From: Paenibacillus sp. V4I7
GTDB lineage: Bacteria; Bacillota; Bacilli; Paenibacillales; NBRC-103111
Assembly: GCF_030817275.1 (NCBI RefSeq)
Contig: NZ_JAUSZD010000002.1
Span: forward strand, 3,162,001 to 3,226,000
DNA: 64,000 nucleotides
Reading direction: 5' to 3'
In this document: in pieces, positions 16,898-26,511 of the stretch
Layout: the number at the start of each line of letters is the position of its first letter
Numbering within the stretch: position 1 is the first letter of the stretch
Notes under the pieces: generated by a model
Seen by the model: only the letters and a program-made list of their open reading frames with translations
Databases searched by the model: none
Told to the model about the DNA's origin: nothing
Position numbers and translations under genes: made by a program

Positions 16898-17095
16898 ACT
16901 TCAATCCCTCCTAATACTGAATTTGCCGGCAGCCCCTAGTCCTTCTTGCAGTGTCATAGCTTCGCTTGTTATTCGAGATCGTGTCTCAACCAGCCTCAAA
17001 CATGTTTCTACAAGTAGGGGGTGAACAGTTTAGCGCACGGGATCACGGTCCCACGGGCAGTTACGTTCGACCCCGGCTACCATTTACTAAACCTC
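16898..17095 (-). ncRNA. Possible IS110 bridge RNA region (5' non-coding end of the element)
   Basis: IS110-group elements carry a structured guide RNA in the non-coding DNA upstream of the recombinase gene. Here the DNA upstream of the minus-strand gene is gene-free for about 340 bp and holds short self-complementary parts such as CACGGGATCACGGTCCCACG (about 17036-17056). The limits and loops were not folded, so this is a positional prediction. Confidence 0.3.
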
Positions 17096-17239
17096 TTAAA
17101 TACAAAAGAGGTCAACCAGTAAAAACTGGTTAACCTCATAATACGAACGGGCAGTTTAATCCCAATATGTGGTATTATGGTGTGGTGCTATATTGGCATT
17201 AAAAAAAGTTCTGGATACTAACGGAGAGAGGGAGTCAGG

Positions 17240-17370
17240 ATGCAGGAGAAAATTCGTGAAGCTTACGACAAACTAGCCAAAGATTACGAAAAGCATGTGG
17301 ACACTAATAGCGGACATAACGCTTATTACGAGCGACCGGCAATGATGAAAATGATGCCTAAAAATATGTG
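17240..17370 (+). pseudogene. 5' fragment of a class I SAM-dependent methyltransferase
   Basis: A good GGAGAGAGGGAGTCAGG site precedes MQEKIREAYDKLAKDYEKHV and NAYYERPAMMKMMP, the usual N-terminal helix of small-molecule SAM methyltransferases. The match ends near codon 43, before the glycine-rich SAM loop, at a join with a glycoside hydrolase fragment on the other strand. Confidence 0.7.
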
Positions 17371-17845
17371 CCCGCTCATAATACCATTCGAAAATAAATC
17401 GGGTCATGCCGTCCCTCGCCGTATTGCCGTCATACTTCAAGCCGGCAGTAGGATCTGCGAAGGAACTTCTTGTACCAGACTTCAGCAGGAAGCCGTTCAT
17501 ATGAACGGCGATGCTGATATTGCCCGCCGCAGTAAAGATCGCTTTCGTATTCTTGCCAAAGCCTTCGTTGGAACCGTTGAACAGCTCCCAATAGGATGAG
17601 TCTCCTGGCAATGTCTTGAACCAGGTTGTCTCGGTAATATTGATCGGATAACTGTTGGCACAAGGCTTAATTGTATCATCCCAGATCTGCTGCAGTGTTG
17701 CATAATTATCATGGGCACCATAACCAGGGTACCAGTGAACAGCATAGCCGTAATTGTTCAGCGGGTCCGTCAGCGGGTAGGAAGCGCACAGCTGATAGAA
17801 TTGATCCCATCCAAGTCCTGCTGCCCATTGGTGCGAAAAAAATAA
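17371..17845 (-). pseudogene. Internal fragment of a secreted glycoside hydrolase (GH5/clan A-like)
   Basis: The minus strand is open from about 17845 to 17371 and encodes WAAGLGWDQFYQLCASYP, YGYAVHWYPGYGAHDNYA, SYPINITETTWFKTLPGD and FIFEWYYERA. The order of a conserved His-Trp-Tyr loop and an I-T-E-T strand end resembles the C-terminal half of the TIM barrel in GH5-like cellulases, where the Glu would be the nucleophile. Both ends are missing. It is joined to a methyltransferase stub on one side and lies near a permease stub on the other. Confidence 0.5.
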
Positions 17846-17969
17846 GGGATATGAAGGGGTGATTCAAGTGGGGGTTGTAATTAAATGCGCTTTCAAGAAT
17901 GAGTATACTACTGAGGAATAGGTGGTGAACACCTGTCTAATTATGGGGGTTAGCCTGCTTAATGATATG

Positions 17970-18110
17970 GGATGGATGCCGCGAAATCGCTGCTCGCCGA
18001 TACGAATCAGAGCTGCTTGGTGGCCTTACCGATTCTGGTTACCTATCCATTCCTGCAGAAATATGTTGTTCATGGTGTGCAGCTTGGCAGCGTGAAGGAG
18101 CAGCCATCGT
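17970..18110 (+). pseudogene. C-terminal stub of a sugar ABC transporter permease (LplC-like)
   Basis: VALPILVTYPFLQKYVVHG followed by VQLGSVKE is the characteristic C-terminus of MalG/LplC-type permeases, with the last membrane helix. The rest of the gene is missing. It precedes an LplA-like binding protein gene, which in comparable loci follows two permease genes, so a permease pair was probably deleted here. Confidence 0.6.
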
Positions 18111-18128
18111 TCATCGATAGTTCCAAGA

Positions 18129-18167
18129 ATGAAATCAGCACGCAAAAGTGCTGGTTTCATTTTTTTA
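18129..18167 (+). terminator. Rho-independent terminator
   Basis: A 13-bp stem (ATGAAATCAGCAC at 18129-18141, partner at 18148-18160 with one mismatch or wobble) has a 6-nt loop and is followed by six T. It would end the lost permease operon. Confidence 0.75.
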
Positions 18168-18335
18168 ATGACTTGAAACTTCGGCCCGGCTCTTGTATAT
18201 TTCATTATATTAATAAGTAAACAACGGGTAACGACATAAAGAGATGTGTATTGTATTATCAGGTATCAACCAAGATAATGAATATCATACAGCTCGTGCG
18301 TCGCAGCTGCGCCCGAGAGAAAAGGGGTAATCCTG

Positions 18336-20024
18336 TTGCGGATACCAAGGCCATGGTCAAACAAAGCTAAGCTTATGCTTACAGCATTTATGTTTCTATC
18401 AACCTTATCTGCATGCGACAAAGAAAACGCTGCCAATCTGCCGAAGGAGCAGGTCAACAATCCGGCAGTAACGAACGGTGACCCGTCCTTCAGCCGATTC
18501 GAGCCTCCGATTGAACTATCCTTTGTAAGAGAAACCGATGAAGGACTGGAGAGCCTGATCAACAGCCTGCCCGGGGAAACCCTGGAGGATAACCGCTGGA
18601 CCAGGTTGGATGAAGAGGTTCTCGGAATCAAGATCAAGTACGACTGGACAGCTAAAGGGGATTTATACCGTCAGAAGTTTGGCGCTTCCATTGCTTCAGG
18701 AAATATTCCGGATGTAGTCAAAGTGAATGTCCAGCAGCTCCGGGAGCTCAGCAATGCAGGACTGATCGAGGATTTGACGGATGTCTATGAACAATATGCT
18801 TCCACTCTTACGAAGAGAGTACTCAGTGAGGAAGGTGACGGTCCATTTGAGACGGCAACGATTGACGGCAAGCTGATGGGCATTCCGCAGACAAGTTCCT
18901 CCATTGACGATGCCGACTTGTTATGGATCAGAACGGACTGGCTGAATAGGCTGGGGCTGAAACCGCCAACAACGATGCAGGAATTATTGACCATTTCGAA
19001 AGCGTTTACAGAGGATGACCCTGATCACAACGGCAAAGACGATACCTTCGGGATTGGGGCAACCAAAAATTTGGGCGACCCTGTTATGGGGCTTGTGGAT
19101 CTTATGGCCGGGTATGATGCATTTCCAAATATATGGATTAAGAATCAGCAGGGCAAGCTCGTGTACGGAGGGATCCAGCCTGAGGTCAAAACAGCCTTGA
19201 AGGTCATTCAGGATATGTATCGGCAAGGGCAGATTGATCCCGAGTTTGCTCTGAAGGACGGAGAGAAGGCTAACAAGCTGATAACATCCGGGAAGATCGG
19301 CATGATCTACGGTGAGCAATGGGTTTCCTTTCTGTTGAATACAAGCCGCGATAATGATCCGAACGCTGACTGGCAGGCTTATCCGATCGTATCTGCTGCT
19401 GGAGATGCGGCCAAAGTTCCGCTTAAATTCAATACTAACACCTACTTCGCGGTCAAGAAAGGTTATGAGCATCCGGAGGCCATTATCAAGCTGTTTAATC
19501 TGCATCTGGAGAAAAACTGGGGACAAACAGCGGAGTATGAGAAGTATTACAATACGACCTATCCAGTATGGCTGCTATCACCGGTTACGCCGTCCCCAAC
19601 CCGCAAAAATCTGGAGGCGTTCCGTCAGATTAAGGCTGCGAGCAGGATCGGAAATAATGATTTGATGAAGTATGAAGCCAAGTATATCAAGAAGAGAATG
19701 GATACATATTTGTCCGGTAATGATTACGGTGGCTGGGGCTGGCTGAAAACTTACGGTCCTACGGGAGCTTTCTCTATTATCGATCAATATGAAAAAAAAG
19801 ATCAGCTGCTGTACGAGAGTTTTGTTGGCGCTCCTACAGATACAATGATTGATAAGCAGCTGATTCTAAGTGATTTGCAGAATGAGACCTACCTTAATAT
19901 TATTTTGGGCAGACCTATCAATGAATTCGCCCAATTTGTAAACAACTGGTACAAGCTGGGTGGAGACAAAATTACAGATGAGGTTAATCAGTGGTATGCG
20001 AAGCGCGAAAGCGGGAAACAGTGA
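18336..20024 (+). CDS. Extracellular solute-binding lipoprotein, LplA-like (562 aa)
   Basis: TTG at 18336 follows AAAAGGGG at suitable distance. Residues 1-27 form a lipoprotein signal with lipobox TLSAC. The chain is a family 1 oligosaccharide-binding protein: DVVKVNVQQLRELSNAGLIEDL in the first lobe, LLWIRTDWLNRLGLKPPTTM in the hinge region and a calcium-type loop DDPDHNGKDDTFG. It should capture xylo-oligosaccharides or aldouronates for import. Permease genes are absent apart from a stub upstream, so it now may depend on other permeases. The sensor kinase gene follows within 60 bp. Confidence 0.88.
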   Translation: MRIPRPWSNKAKLMLTAFMFLSTLSACDKENAANLPKEQVNNPAVTNGDPSFSRFEPPIELSFVRETDEGLESLINSLPGETLEDNRWTRLDEEVLGIKIKYDWTAKGDLYRQKFGASIASGNIPDVVKVNVQQLRELSNAGLIEDLTDVYEQYASTLTKRVLSEEGDGPFETATIDGKLMGIPQTSSSIDDADLLWIRTDWLNRLGLKPPTTMQELLTISKAFTEDDPDHNGKDDTFGIGATKNLGDPVMGLVDLMAGYDAFPNIWIKNQQGKLVYGGIQPEVKTALKVIQDMYRQGQIDPEFALKDGEKANKLITSGKIGMIYGEQWVSFLLNTSRDNDPNADWQAYPIVSAAGDAAKVPLKFNTNTYFAVKKGYEHPEAIIKLFNLHLEKNWGQTAEYEKYYNTTYPVWLLSPVTPSPTRKNLEAFRQIKAASRIGNNDLMKYEAKYIKKRMDTYLSGNDYGGWGWLKTYGPTGAFSIIDQYEKKDQLLYESFVGAPTDTMIDKQLILSDLQNETYLNIILGRPINEFAQFVNNWYKLGGDKITDEVNQWYAKRESGKQ

Positions 20025-20080
20025 ATGCCGGTCAACGAGTGCCCTATATATTCGTAAAATAGAACAACGGAGGTATTCTC

Positions 20081-21829
20081 TTGTTTAGACTGCCAGCTCA
20101 TTTATGGCGCAATGCACTGTTTGTCCGGTTGATTATAATGAATCTGATTGTGATCCTGCCGATTATTTTACTAGGGGTCTATTTGTATAATTGGAGTTAT
20201 TCAAATGCCAGCAATGAAATATCGAAAAATACAGCTGCACAGCTTTCCTATTATCTGGAAGACTTGAATCATGAGATAGAATGGCTGGAAATTCAGCAAT
20301 TTGATATTTTGCAGGACACGGACTTTAATAAACTAGCGGTTACCTGGGATTTAATGGACAATGCCGACAGGAAGGAAAGCATTGATTATTTGCTCCACCG
20401 CTTTACTTCAATTAAAAACAGCAGCTCTTATATAAAAGATATTTATGTGCATGTACGTACCATTCAGAAGACCATCTCATCGAGCAATGGAGTTGACGAT
20501 TTTAATCAGCTCAGCTTTAACTATTTCCGTGCAGAAGTGGATAAGAAGCAGGTACGCCTGATCCGCTGGGATGATTCGCTTCATTTAAGCGCTGCCAAAT
20601 ATGGCGGCAAGCAAGGAGCTCCTTTATTTATTGTTCAGATTGAGCTGGATAAGGACAAGCTTAAGGAATCACTGCAGCAGATCAGTGTCTATCCCGAAAG
20701 CGGCTCTTTTCTGATCTCGAATAAAACCGGCTTTACACTAGCCAGCAGCGCTGGCACTTCAGACGCCTTGCAGAGCTATGTATTTGCTACGGTTCGTTCC
20801 AAAGATAATACAATGATCATGCGGATTAATAATCGTAATTATCATCTCGATAAAGCGTATTCCGAGTCGCTTGGATTGTCCGTCATTACCTATCTGCCAG
20901 AATCGGTTGTGAAGAAGCCGCTGAACGGATTTAATAACTGGGCTTGGGTGTTCGCGCTGACCTCTTGCTGCGCAATCGTTATTTATGCGTTATCTACCTA
21001 TAAGTTTGTTCATAAGCCGCTGCTGCTGCTTGTACAGAGCTTCAGAAAGATGGAAGGAGGTGCATTGGACATTCAAATTGACCATGAGCAGAAGGATGAA
21101 TTCGGCTATTTGTATAACCGGTTCAACCAGATGATTAAGAAGCTGCAGACGCTGATCGACCAGGATTTCAAGCAAACGATGATGATGCAGAAGGCAGAGC
21201 TCAAGCAGCTTCAATCCCAAATTAAACCGCATTTTCTGTACAACAGCTTTTTTATTCTGAACTCATTGGCGAAAACCGGGGATTTGGAACGTGTTGAGCT
21301 CTTCACGAATATGCTTGGCGAGTATTACCGGTTCATTACCCGCAACGGAGAGGATAACGTTCTCTTATCGGAAGAGACCCGGCATTCCAGAATGTATACT
21401 GAAATTCAGAAGCTCCGTTTCTCCAGAAGAATCAAGGTAGAGTTCGACGAGCTGTCTAAGGACATGGGGCGGATACGGGTGCCGAGGCTGATTATACAGC
21501 CGATAATCGAAAACGCTTATGAGCATAGTCTCGAGAAAATGACAGATGAGGGCTTGCTCCGTGTTTCCTTCGATAGGGGTCAAGAGGAAGCAAGAATTGT
21601 TGTAGAGAATAACGGCGATAATCCAATCAGCGACGCTCAGATTGAAGCCCTTCAAGCAAGATTAAACAGCAGAGGAGAATCCGGTGAAATGACCGGCATG
21701 ATCAACATCCATCGGCGCATTATTTTAACCTATGGGGAAGACAGCGGTCTGTTTCTGTCCAGAAGCGAGTTAAATGGCCTGAAGGTCGAGATTAGAATCA
21801 GGCTGAAAGGGGCCGGTGACATTGTATAG
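20081..21829 (+). CDS. YesM-type sensor histidine kinase (582 aa)
   Basis: GGAGGT precedes a TTG start at 20081. Two membrane helices (about 17-36 and 288-306) border an extracellular sensing domain of about 250 residues. A HAMP linker follows, then the His_kinase domain with the phospho-acceptor His384 in QSQIKPHFLYNSF and an ATP-binding domain with the N-box LIIQPIIENAYEHS. Such LytS/YesM kinases sense extracellular oligosaccharides, often through the adjacent binding protein, and phosphorylate the YesN partner. The gene overlaps the next one by 14 bp, so the two proteins are translationally coupled. Confidence 0.92.
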   Translation: MFRLPAHLWRNALFVRLIIMNLIVILPIILLGVYLYNWSYSNASNEISKNTAAQLSYYLEDLNHEIEWLEIQQFDILQDTDFNKLAVTWDLMDNADRKESIDYLLHRFTSIKNSSSYIKDIYVHVRTIQKTISSSNGVDDFNQLSFNYFRAEVDKKQVRLIRWDDSLHLSAAKYGGKQGAPLFIVQIELDKDKLKESLQQISVYPESGSFLISNKTGFTLASSAGTSDALQSYVFATVRSKDNTMIMRINNRNYHLDKAYSESLGLSVITYLPESVVKKPLNGFNNWAWVFALTSCCAIVIYALSTYKFVHKPLLLLVQSFRKMEGGALDIQIDHEQKDEFGYLYNRFNQMIKKLQTLIDQDFKQTMMMQKAELKQLQSQIKPHFLYNSFFILNSLAKTGDLERVELFTNMLGEYYRFITRNGEDNVLLSEETRHSRMYTEIQKLRFSRRIKVEFDELSKDMGRIRVPRLIIQPIIENAYEHSLEKMTDEGLLRVSFDRGQEEARIVVENNGDNPISDAQIEALQARLNSRGESGEMTGMINIHRRIILTYGEDSGLFLSRSELNGLKVEIRIRLKGAGDIV

Positions 21830-23462
21830 ATTGCTGATCGTTGATGATGAAGATATTATTACGGACTCGCTGTACGAGGTCTTTCACCGGCTGATGCCGG
21901 AGAAGCTGGATGTCTGCAAAGCCTATTCGGCCAAGGAAGCTTTGCAGTGGATGTCACGGACAAGGATAGATATCGTATTGACCGATATTAGCATGCCAGG
22001 CATGAACGGTCTCGAGCTGTCCGATGAAATTCAAGCCTTCTGGCCAAGATGCAAGGTCATCTTCCTGACGGGATTCAGTGAGTTCGACTATGCTTATAAA
22101 GCGATTCAAATGACGGACGTCCGGTATTTACTGAAGACAGAGGGCTACGATAAGGTTACGGCAACGGTGCAAGAAGTGATTCAGGAGATCGAGCATGAGA
22201 ATCAGATAAGCAAAATGCTGGAGCAGTCACGGGAGCAGCTCTATGCCTTGGAGCAGATGGCACAAGGGGATTACATACGCCACCTGCTTCAGGAAAGCTT
22301 TAATCTAGAAGAGAACAGGCTGACGGATGAATTCCGTAAAATGAACATCGGTCTTGATCCGGAAATGCCTGTGCTTCTGGTCATCGGACATTTATGTTAT
22401 CCGGAGGGTACTACTTTTATTGAGAGAAGCAGCTTGCTTACAAACGCAAGAATGGTCTGGAATTCGTATTTGTCGGAGAAAACCAGGCATATCGGTATCG
22501 TAGATAAGCATGGGGATCTCTTGTGGCTGTTGCAGCCCTCCGGGTCTGCCGATGAGAAGTTCTACAATCATCTGGTCCGTTATTTGGAAGGCACGTTGGA
22601 ATTGATTCAAGAGACTTGCCTGCAATCTCTTGGACTGCCAGTCGCCTTTACTATAAGCGGCACTCCCTGCGCCTGGGATGCGATGAACCGGCAGTACGAG
22701 CGGCTCCGTCAGCTGCAGCTGATGAAGATTGACGGAGATGGAGTGACCATTATTTTGACAGACCGCGGTGAGCAGCTAGATTACTCCATAGAGCAGCTTC
22801 TAAGGAAAGAGGAAGGGCAAATCTCCTCTAAAGCAGAGATGCTTGCTGCATTTCTGGAAGCTGGCAAATCGGGCAAATTCGGGGAAATATTCGAAGAGCT
22901 GAGTATGATCATGCTGCAGGCTAACAGTCCTGTAAAACGAATCATTGAAGTTTACTATTCTATTGCGCTGGTTCTGTTCTCTTATATCAACCGTTCGGGG
23001 CTATGCCGTGAGATTCAAGATTACAGCAAGCTGATGCGCCTGGATGAGCACTCTTCGATAAAAGAGGCGGTTCACTGCTTAAAGCAGGTCAGTGATCAGC
23101 TGTTTCAGGTCAAAAGCTCGGAGAGAAGGGAAAATGCATCGAGCGTCATTGGTAACATTTGTGAGTATATCAATGATCATTTAAGCGAAGATCTGTCTCT
23201 TGTCCGGCTGGCCGAGATCAATTATTTCAATCCTTCCTATTTATCCCGGTTTTTCAAACAGGAATGCGGCATTAATTTGTCTGAATACATAGACAATTGT
23301 CGTGTGAGAAGAGCAAAGGAACTGCTGAGAGAGGATGACCTGAAGGTTCGGGAGGTTGCCGTTCTGGTGGGTTATGAGGCTGCTCACTCCTTTACAAGGT
23401 TTTTCAAGAAGGCTATCGGCATGACACCGCAGGAATATCGGGACGCCCTCAATCAGACTTGA
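21816..23462 (+). CDS. YesN-type response regulator with AraC DNA-binding domain (548 aa)
   Basis: GTG at 21816 follows GAAAGGGGCC. Residues 1-125 are a receiver domain with the acidic pair DDE at 10-12, phospho-acceptor Asp57 in IVLTDISMPG, and Lys in YLLKTEG. The middle (about 140-430) is the variable helical linker of this family. Residues 445-545 hold two AraC helix-turn-helix motifs (LVRLAEINYFNPSYLSRFFK and VREVAVLVGYEAAHSFTRFF). With the kinase it forms a two-component system, probably turning on the xylan genes downstream. Length is normal. Confidence 0.92.
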   Translation: MTLYRLLIVDDEDIITDSLYEVFHRLMPEKLDVCKAYSAKEALQWMSRTRIDIVLTDISMPGMNGLELSDEIQAFWPRCKVIFLTGFSEFDYAYKAIQMTDVRYLLKTEGYDKVTATVQEVIQEIEHENQISKMLEQSREQLYALEQMAQGDYIRHLLQESFNLEENRLTDEFRKMNIGLDPEMPVLLVIGHLCYPEGTTFIERSSLLTNARMVWNSYLSEKTRHIGIVDKHGDLLWLLQPSGSADEKFYNHLVRYLEGTLELIQETCLQSLGLPVAFTISGTPCAWDAMNRQYERLRQLQLMKIDGDGVTIILTDRGEQLDYSIEQLLRKEEGQISSKAEMLAAFLEAGKSGKFGEIFEELSMIMLQANSPVKRIIEVYYSIALVLFSYINRSGLCREIQDYSKLMRLDEHSSIKEAVHCLKQVSDQLFQVKSSERRENASSVIGNICEYINDHLSEDLSLVRLAEINYFNPSYLSRFFKQECGINLSEYIDNCRVRRAKELLREDDLKVREVAVLVGYEAAHSFTRFFKKAIGMTPQEYRDALNQT

Positions 23463-23474
23463 GGAGGTTGATCC

Positions 23475-25013
23475 ATGAAACGGATTAATCTGAAGATTGC
23501 CGTACTGCTAGGCTGCCTTGCAGCCGTTCTAACTCTATATTTCACATCCCATCATTCGATAACGAATCAGGAGGAAGTAACAATGGAAGATTTACAAGTT
23601 AATTTGGCTAGTGCAGTAGGTAAAATACCGCCACAAGGCAATCCGCTTGTCTCGCACAAGTTTGGAGCAGATCCATACGCTCTTGTACATGATGGCCGCG
23701 TCTATCTGTATACGACGAATGACGTACTGGAATACAGCGAGGATGGAAGCGTGAAGGATAATACATTCGGCAACATTAATAAGATTGGCATTATTTCCTC
23801 TGCGGATCTCGTGAACTGGACGGATCATGGCGTTATAAATGCTGCAGGTCCTGAAGGAACGGCTAAATGGGCAACACAATCATGGGCGCCGGCTATCGCT
23901 CATAAGGTCATTAACGGACAAGACAAGTTCTTCCTTTATTTTGCGAATAATGCGAGTGGAATTGGTGTGCTCGAGGGCGACAGCCCGACTGGCCCTTGGA
24001 AGGATCCAATTGGGAAAGCGCTGATCTTAAGATCAACTCCCGGTGTTGAGAAGGTTACCTGGTTATTCGATCCAGCTGTGCTCATGGACGATGACGGCAA
24101 GGCATATATCTACTTCGGCGGCGGGGTGCCGGAAGGCAAGGATGAAAGACCGGATACAGCACGGGTCATGCAGCTTGGGGATGATATGACCAGCGTAATG
24201 GGCGAAGCACAGGTAATCCCGGCTCCGTTTATGTTCGAGGATGCAGGCATTAACAAATATAACGGTACTTATTACTATACGTATTGCTCGAACTTCTATA
24301 ACGGCGTCCGTCCGGAGGGAAGCCCTCCAGCAGGAGAGATCGCCTATATGACAAGCAGCAGTCCGATGGGACCATGGACATACCGGGGGACGATTCTGAA
24401 AAATCCGGGACATTTCTTCGGGGTAGGCGGCAACAACCATCACGTTATCTTCGAGTTTAAGGATGCTTGGTATATTGCCTACCATGCCCAGACTTTATCG
24501 AAAGCGATGGGGGTTCCGAAGGGTTATCGTTCTACTCACCTGAATGAGCTTAAGTTCCAGGATGCCGATCAGTCCATTCAAGAAATTACGGCAAATTACG
24601 AAGGTGTGCCGCAAATTCAATCTTTCAATCCCTATGAGCGTGTAGAAGCGGCAACGATCCGATGGAATGCGGGAATTGCAGCTGAAGCTTCTGCGGATGG
24701 CAGCGTGGCCGTCACCGATATTGACAGCGGCGATTGGCTCGCATTGTCCAAGGTTGATTTTGGCAGCAGCGGCGCTTCCGGGTTTACGGCATCTGTATCG
24801 GAGGCAGGCTCGGCTGCTGTCATTGAGCTGCGGCTGGATGCGGCAGACGGCCAATTGATTGGGTCCTTGCAGATTCCTGCTGCGCGGACGGAGGCAGCGG
24901 AATATCAAACCAAGGTTACTGGTGTCGGCGGCGTTCATGACCTGTACCTGGTGTTCAAAGGCAAGCCTGCCAGCAAGCTGTTCAAGCTGCATAGCTGGCG
25001 GTTCAACCAATAA
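23475..25013 (+). CDS. GH43 arabinoxylan arabinofuranohydrolase-like enzyme with C-terminal CBM6-like domain (512 aa)
   Basis: GAGGAGG precedes the ATG by 6-8 bases. Residues 8-25 are a hydrophobic signal or anchor. Residues 50-370 are a five-bladed GH43 propeller with the three acids visible: base Asp66 in FGADPYAL, modulating Asp199 in WLFDPAVLMDDDG and acid Glu255 in MFEDAGINK. Residues 385-512 resemble a family 6 carbohydrate-binding module (YEGVPQIQSFNPYERVEAAT, WLALSKVDFG, LYLVFKG). This is the XynD-like arrangement. Family members remove arabinose side chains from arabinoxylan outside the cell. It follows the response regulator by 12 bp and so is probably co-transcribed with its own regulators. 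Confidence 0.87.
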   Translation: MKRINLKIAVLLGCLAAVLTLYFTSHHSITNQEEVTMEDLQVNLASAVGKIPPQGNPLVSHKFGADPYALVHDGRVYLYTTNDVLEYSEDGSVKDNTFGNINKIGIISSADLVNWTDHGVINAAGPEGTAKWATQSWAPAIAHKVINGQDKFFLYFANNASGIGVLEGDSPTGPWKDPIGKALILRSTPGVEKVTWLFDPAVLMDDDGKAYIYFGGGVPEGKDERPDTARVMQLGDDMTSVMGEAQVIPAPFMFEDAGINKYNGTYYYTYCSNFYNGVRPEGSPPAGEIAYMTSSSPMGPWTYRGTILKNPGHFFGVGGNNHHVIFEFKDAWYIAYHAQTLSKAMGVPKGYRSTHLNELKFQDADQSIQEITANYEGVPQIQSFNPYERVEAATIRWNAGIAAEASADGSVAVTDIDSGDWLALSKVDFGSSGASGFTASVSEAGSAAVIELRLDAADGQLIGSLQIPAARTEAAEYQTKVTGVGGVHDLYLVFKGKPASKLFKLHSWRFNQ

Positions 25014-25015
25014 GC

Positions 25016-25818
25016 GTGGGTTTCGTGAAGAAACTTGATACCTTTAACAGCAGTCAGTTGATCTGCACCTACAGCGGCTATAAGCCTGCCAACAGGCATA
25101 AGTGGGGGCCGGGCGTTCGTGATTGCACTTCATTGTAAGCGGGAAGGGAACACTGCAGACGTGTAATCGGCGGTATCCGTTAACAGCAGGCGATAGCTTC
25201 ATGATCTTTCCGCAAACGGAGATTTACTACTATCCGGATCCTGAGGATCCCTGGGAGTATGTATGGATTGAGTTTAAAGGGGATGAAGCGGAGCGTCTGG
25301 TGGCGATGACGGAGCTTGAGCCGGATAAACCTTCAGCCGCGGCATGTCCGGCTGATTTGAAGCCTTATTTCCCTGTGGTGCAAGGTGCTGATGCGAGGCC
25401 TTTTGAGAAAATGAGAACAGAGGCGCAATTACGTATGCTGCTCTCCTATTATGTGGGGTTTTATCCGAGAGAATCGCATTTTATCGATTATGTTCGGTTG
25501 GCGAAGGAATATATCATGATTAATTATGGAAGGCAACCTTGACGGTATCGGATATTGTAAATGCTGTCAGCCTGGAGCGAAGCTATCTGCTTCCGCTTGT
25601 TCAAGGAAGCGGCCGGGATGTCTGTTTCCGGCTATTTGACCGCACACCGGATTGAACGAGCCCGCGAGCTGCTGAAGTCATCCGGCTTGTCCATCAAGTC
25701 GGTCGCATGCTCGGTAGGCTACAAGGATCAGCTTTATTTCTCTAAGGTATTTAAGAAAGCAACGTCATATACGCCTTCCGAATATATGCCGCTGCATGTC
25801 CAAGACATGAAACATTAG
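25016..25818 (+). pseudogene. AraC-family sugar regulator, broken by two frame disruptions
   Basis: The N-terminal piece, from GTG at 25016, encodes VGFVKKLDTFNSSQLICTYS and ends GVRD. After a small deletion near 25122 the next frame continues HFIVSGKGTLQ, YPLTAGDSFMIFPQTEIYYY and DPWEYVWIEFKG, a cupin-type AraC_binding domain. A second shift near 25540-25600 leads to the C-terminal helix-turn-helix pair (ARELLKSSGLSIKSVACSVG and YFSKVFKKATSYTPSEY). The parts are in the correct order, so this was one regulator of about 270 residues. It probably controlled the neighbouring galactosidase or xylosidase genes and is not functional now unless the shifts are sequencing errors. Confidence 0.8.
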
Positions 25819-26511
25819 CGGAAGAGGACGCAGTTGCCGGATGACCTGAAATAGCGTATTAATTTCTCAATGGGCTCCCGTCCGCAGTCCAGCTTTACCC
25901 TCAGGCAATCGATGCATAAAAATTGCTGAGCCGTTCTGGAGACAAGCTTCATGTAGATCGCTCTATCATCGGCCCCGCTCAGATTGAAGAAGCCGATAGC
26001 CACGTCGCCGTCCGTAAGTACTTTTACCAGCATAAAGACATCTTCAGTATGGAACCATTGTGGCTCAGGCTTGATCCGGTAAGCTCCGCGGCTTTCGGTA
26101 TCCTGATTGATGGCGATCAGATCCGGGTTCAATAGCATATTTTTAGTCGTCTGATTAGACGTACGAATATCGCAGCCAATCAGGAGCGGAGAACCCAGTA
26201 AGCACCATAATGAGAAGTGAGTCTTGTATTCATTGTCGCTGCAGCCGCCTATCTTACTACCGATAAACGAGTTATTGCTGCCGCCGTACATGCCTACAAC
26301 CACATATCCATATCATTATGGCAGAAGGAGCCGGTGTAGCATTCTTTGTCCAGCAATCATCAATTACGATATATTCATACCCTGCTTCCTTATAGCCCTC
26401 CGATTCGAATAGGTCGGCAACATCCCGGATTAACTGTTCATTGATGTCCCAGGTGAAGGTATTCCATGAGTTCCATCCCATGGCGGGAGTATGTCCAAGC
26501 TGCTTGTCCAC
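25815..26511 (-). pseudogene. GH27 alpha-galactosidase with internal deletion and frameshift
   Basis: On the minus strand the N-terminus reads TPAMGWNSWNTFTWDINEQL and YEYIVIDDCW, classic for GH27. At about 26305-26345 the sequence jumps to NDMDM and, in another frame, VVGMYGGSNNSFIGSKIGG, WCLLGSPLLIGCDIR and the C-terminal beta domain. The missing part, about 150-200 residues, contains the nucleophile Asp and much of the barrel, so the product would be inactive. GH27 enzymes release alpha-linked galactose, and some act on other alpha sugars. It is convergent with the broken AraC gene. Confidence 0.83.

Noticed and set aside
17972..18220. Independent small gene of 82 codons
   Set aside because: Only its first 45 codons match a family, namely the C-terminus of a sugar permease; the rest runs through a terminator.
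23475..25013. Assignment of the first GH43 as a plain beta-xylosidase
   Set aside because: The N-terminal signal and the C-terminal CBM6-like module fit extracellular arabinofuranohydrolases better than cytoplasmic xylosidases.
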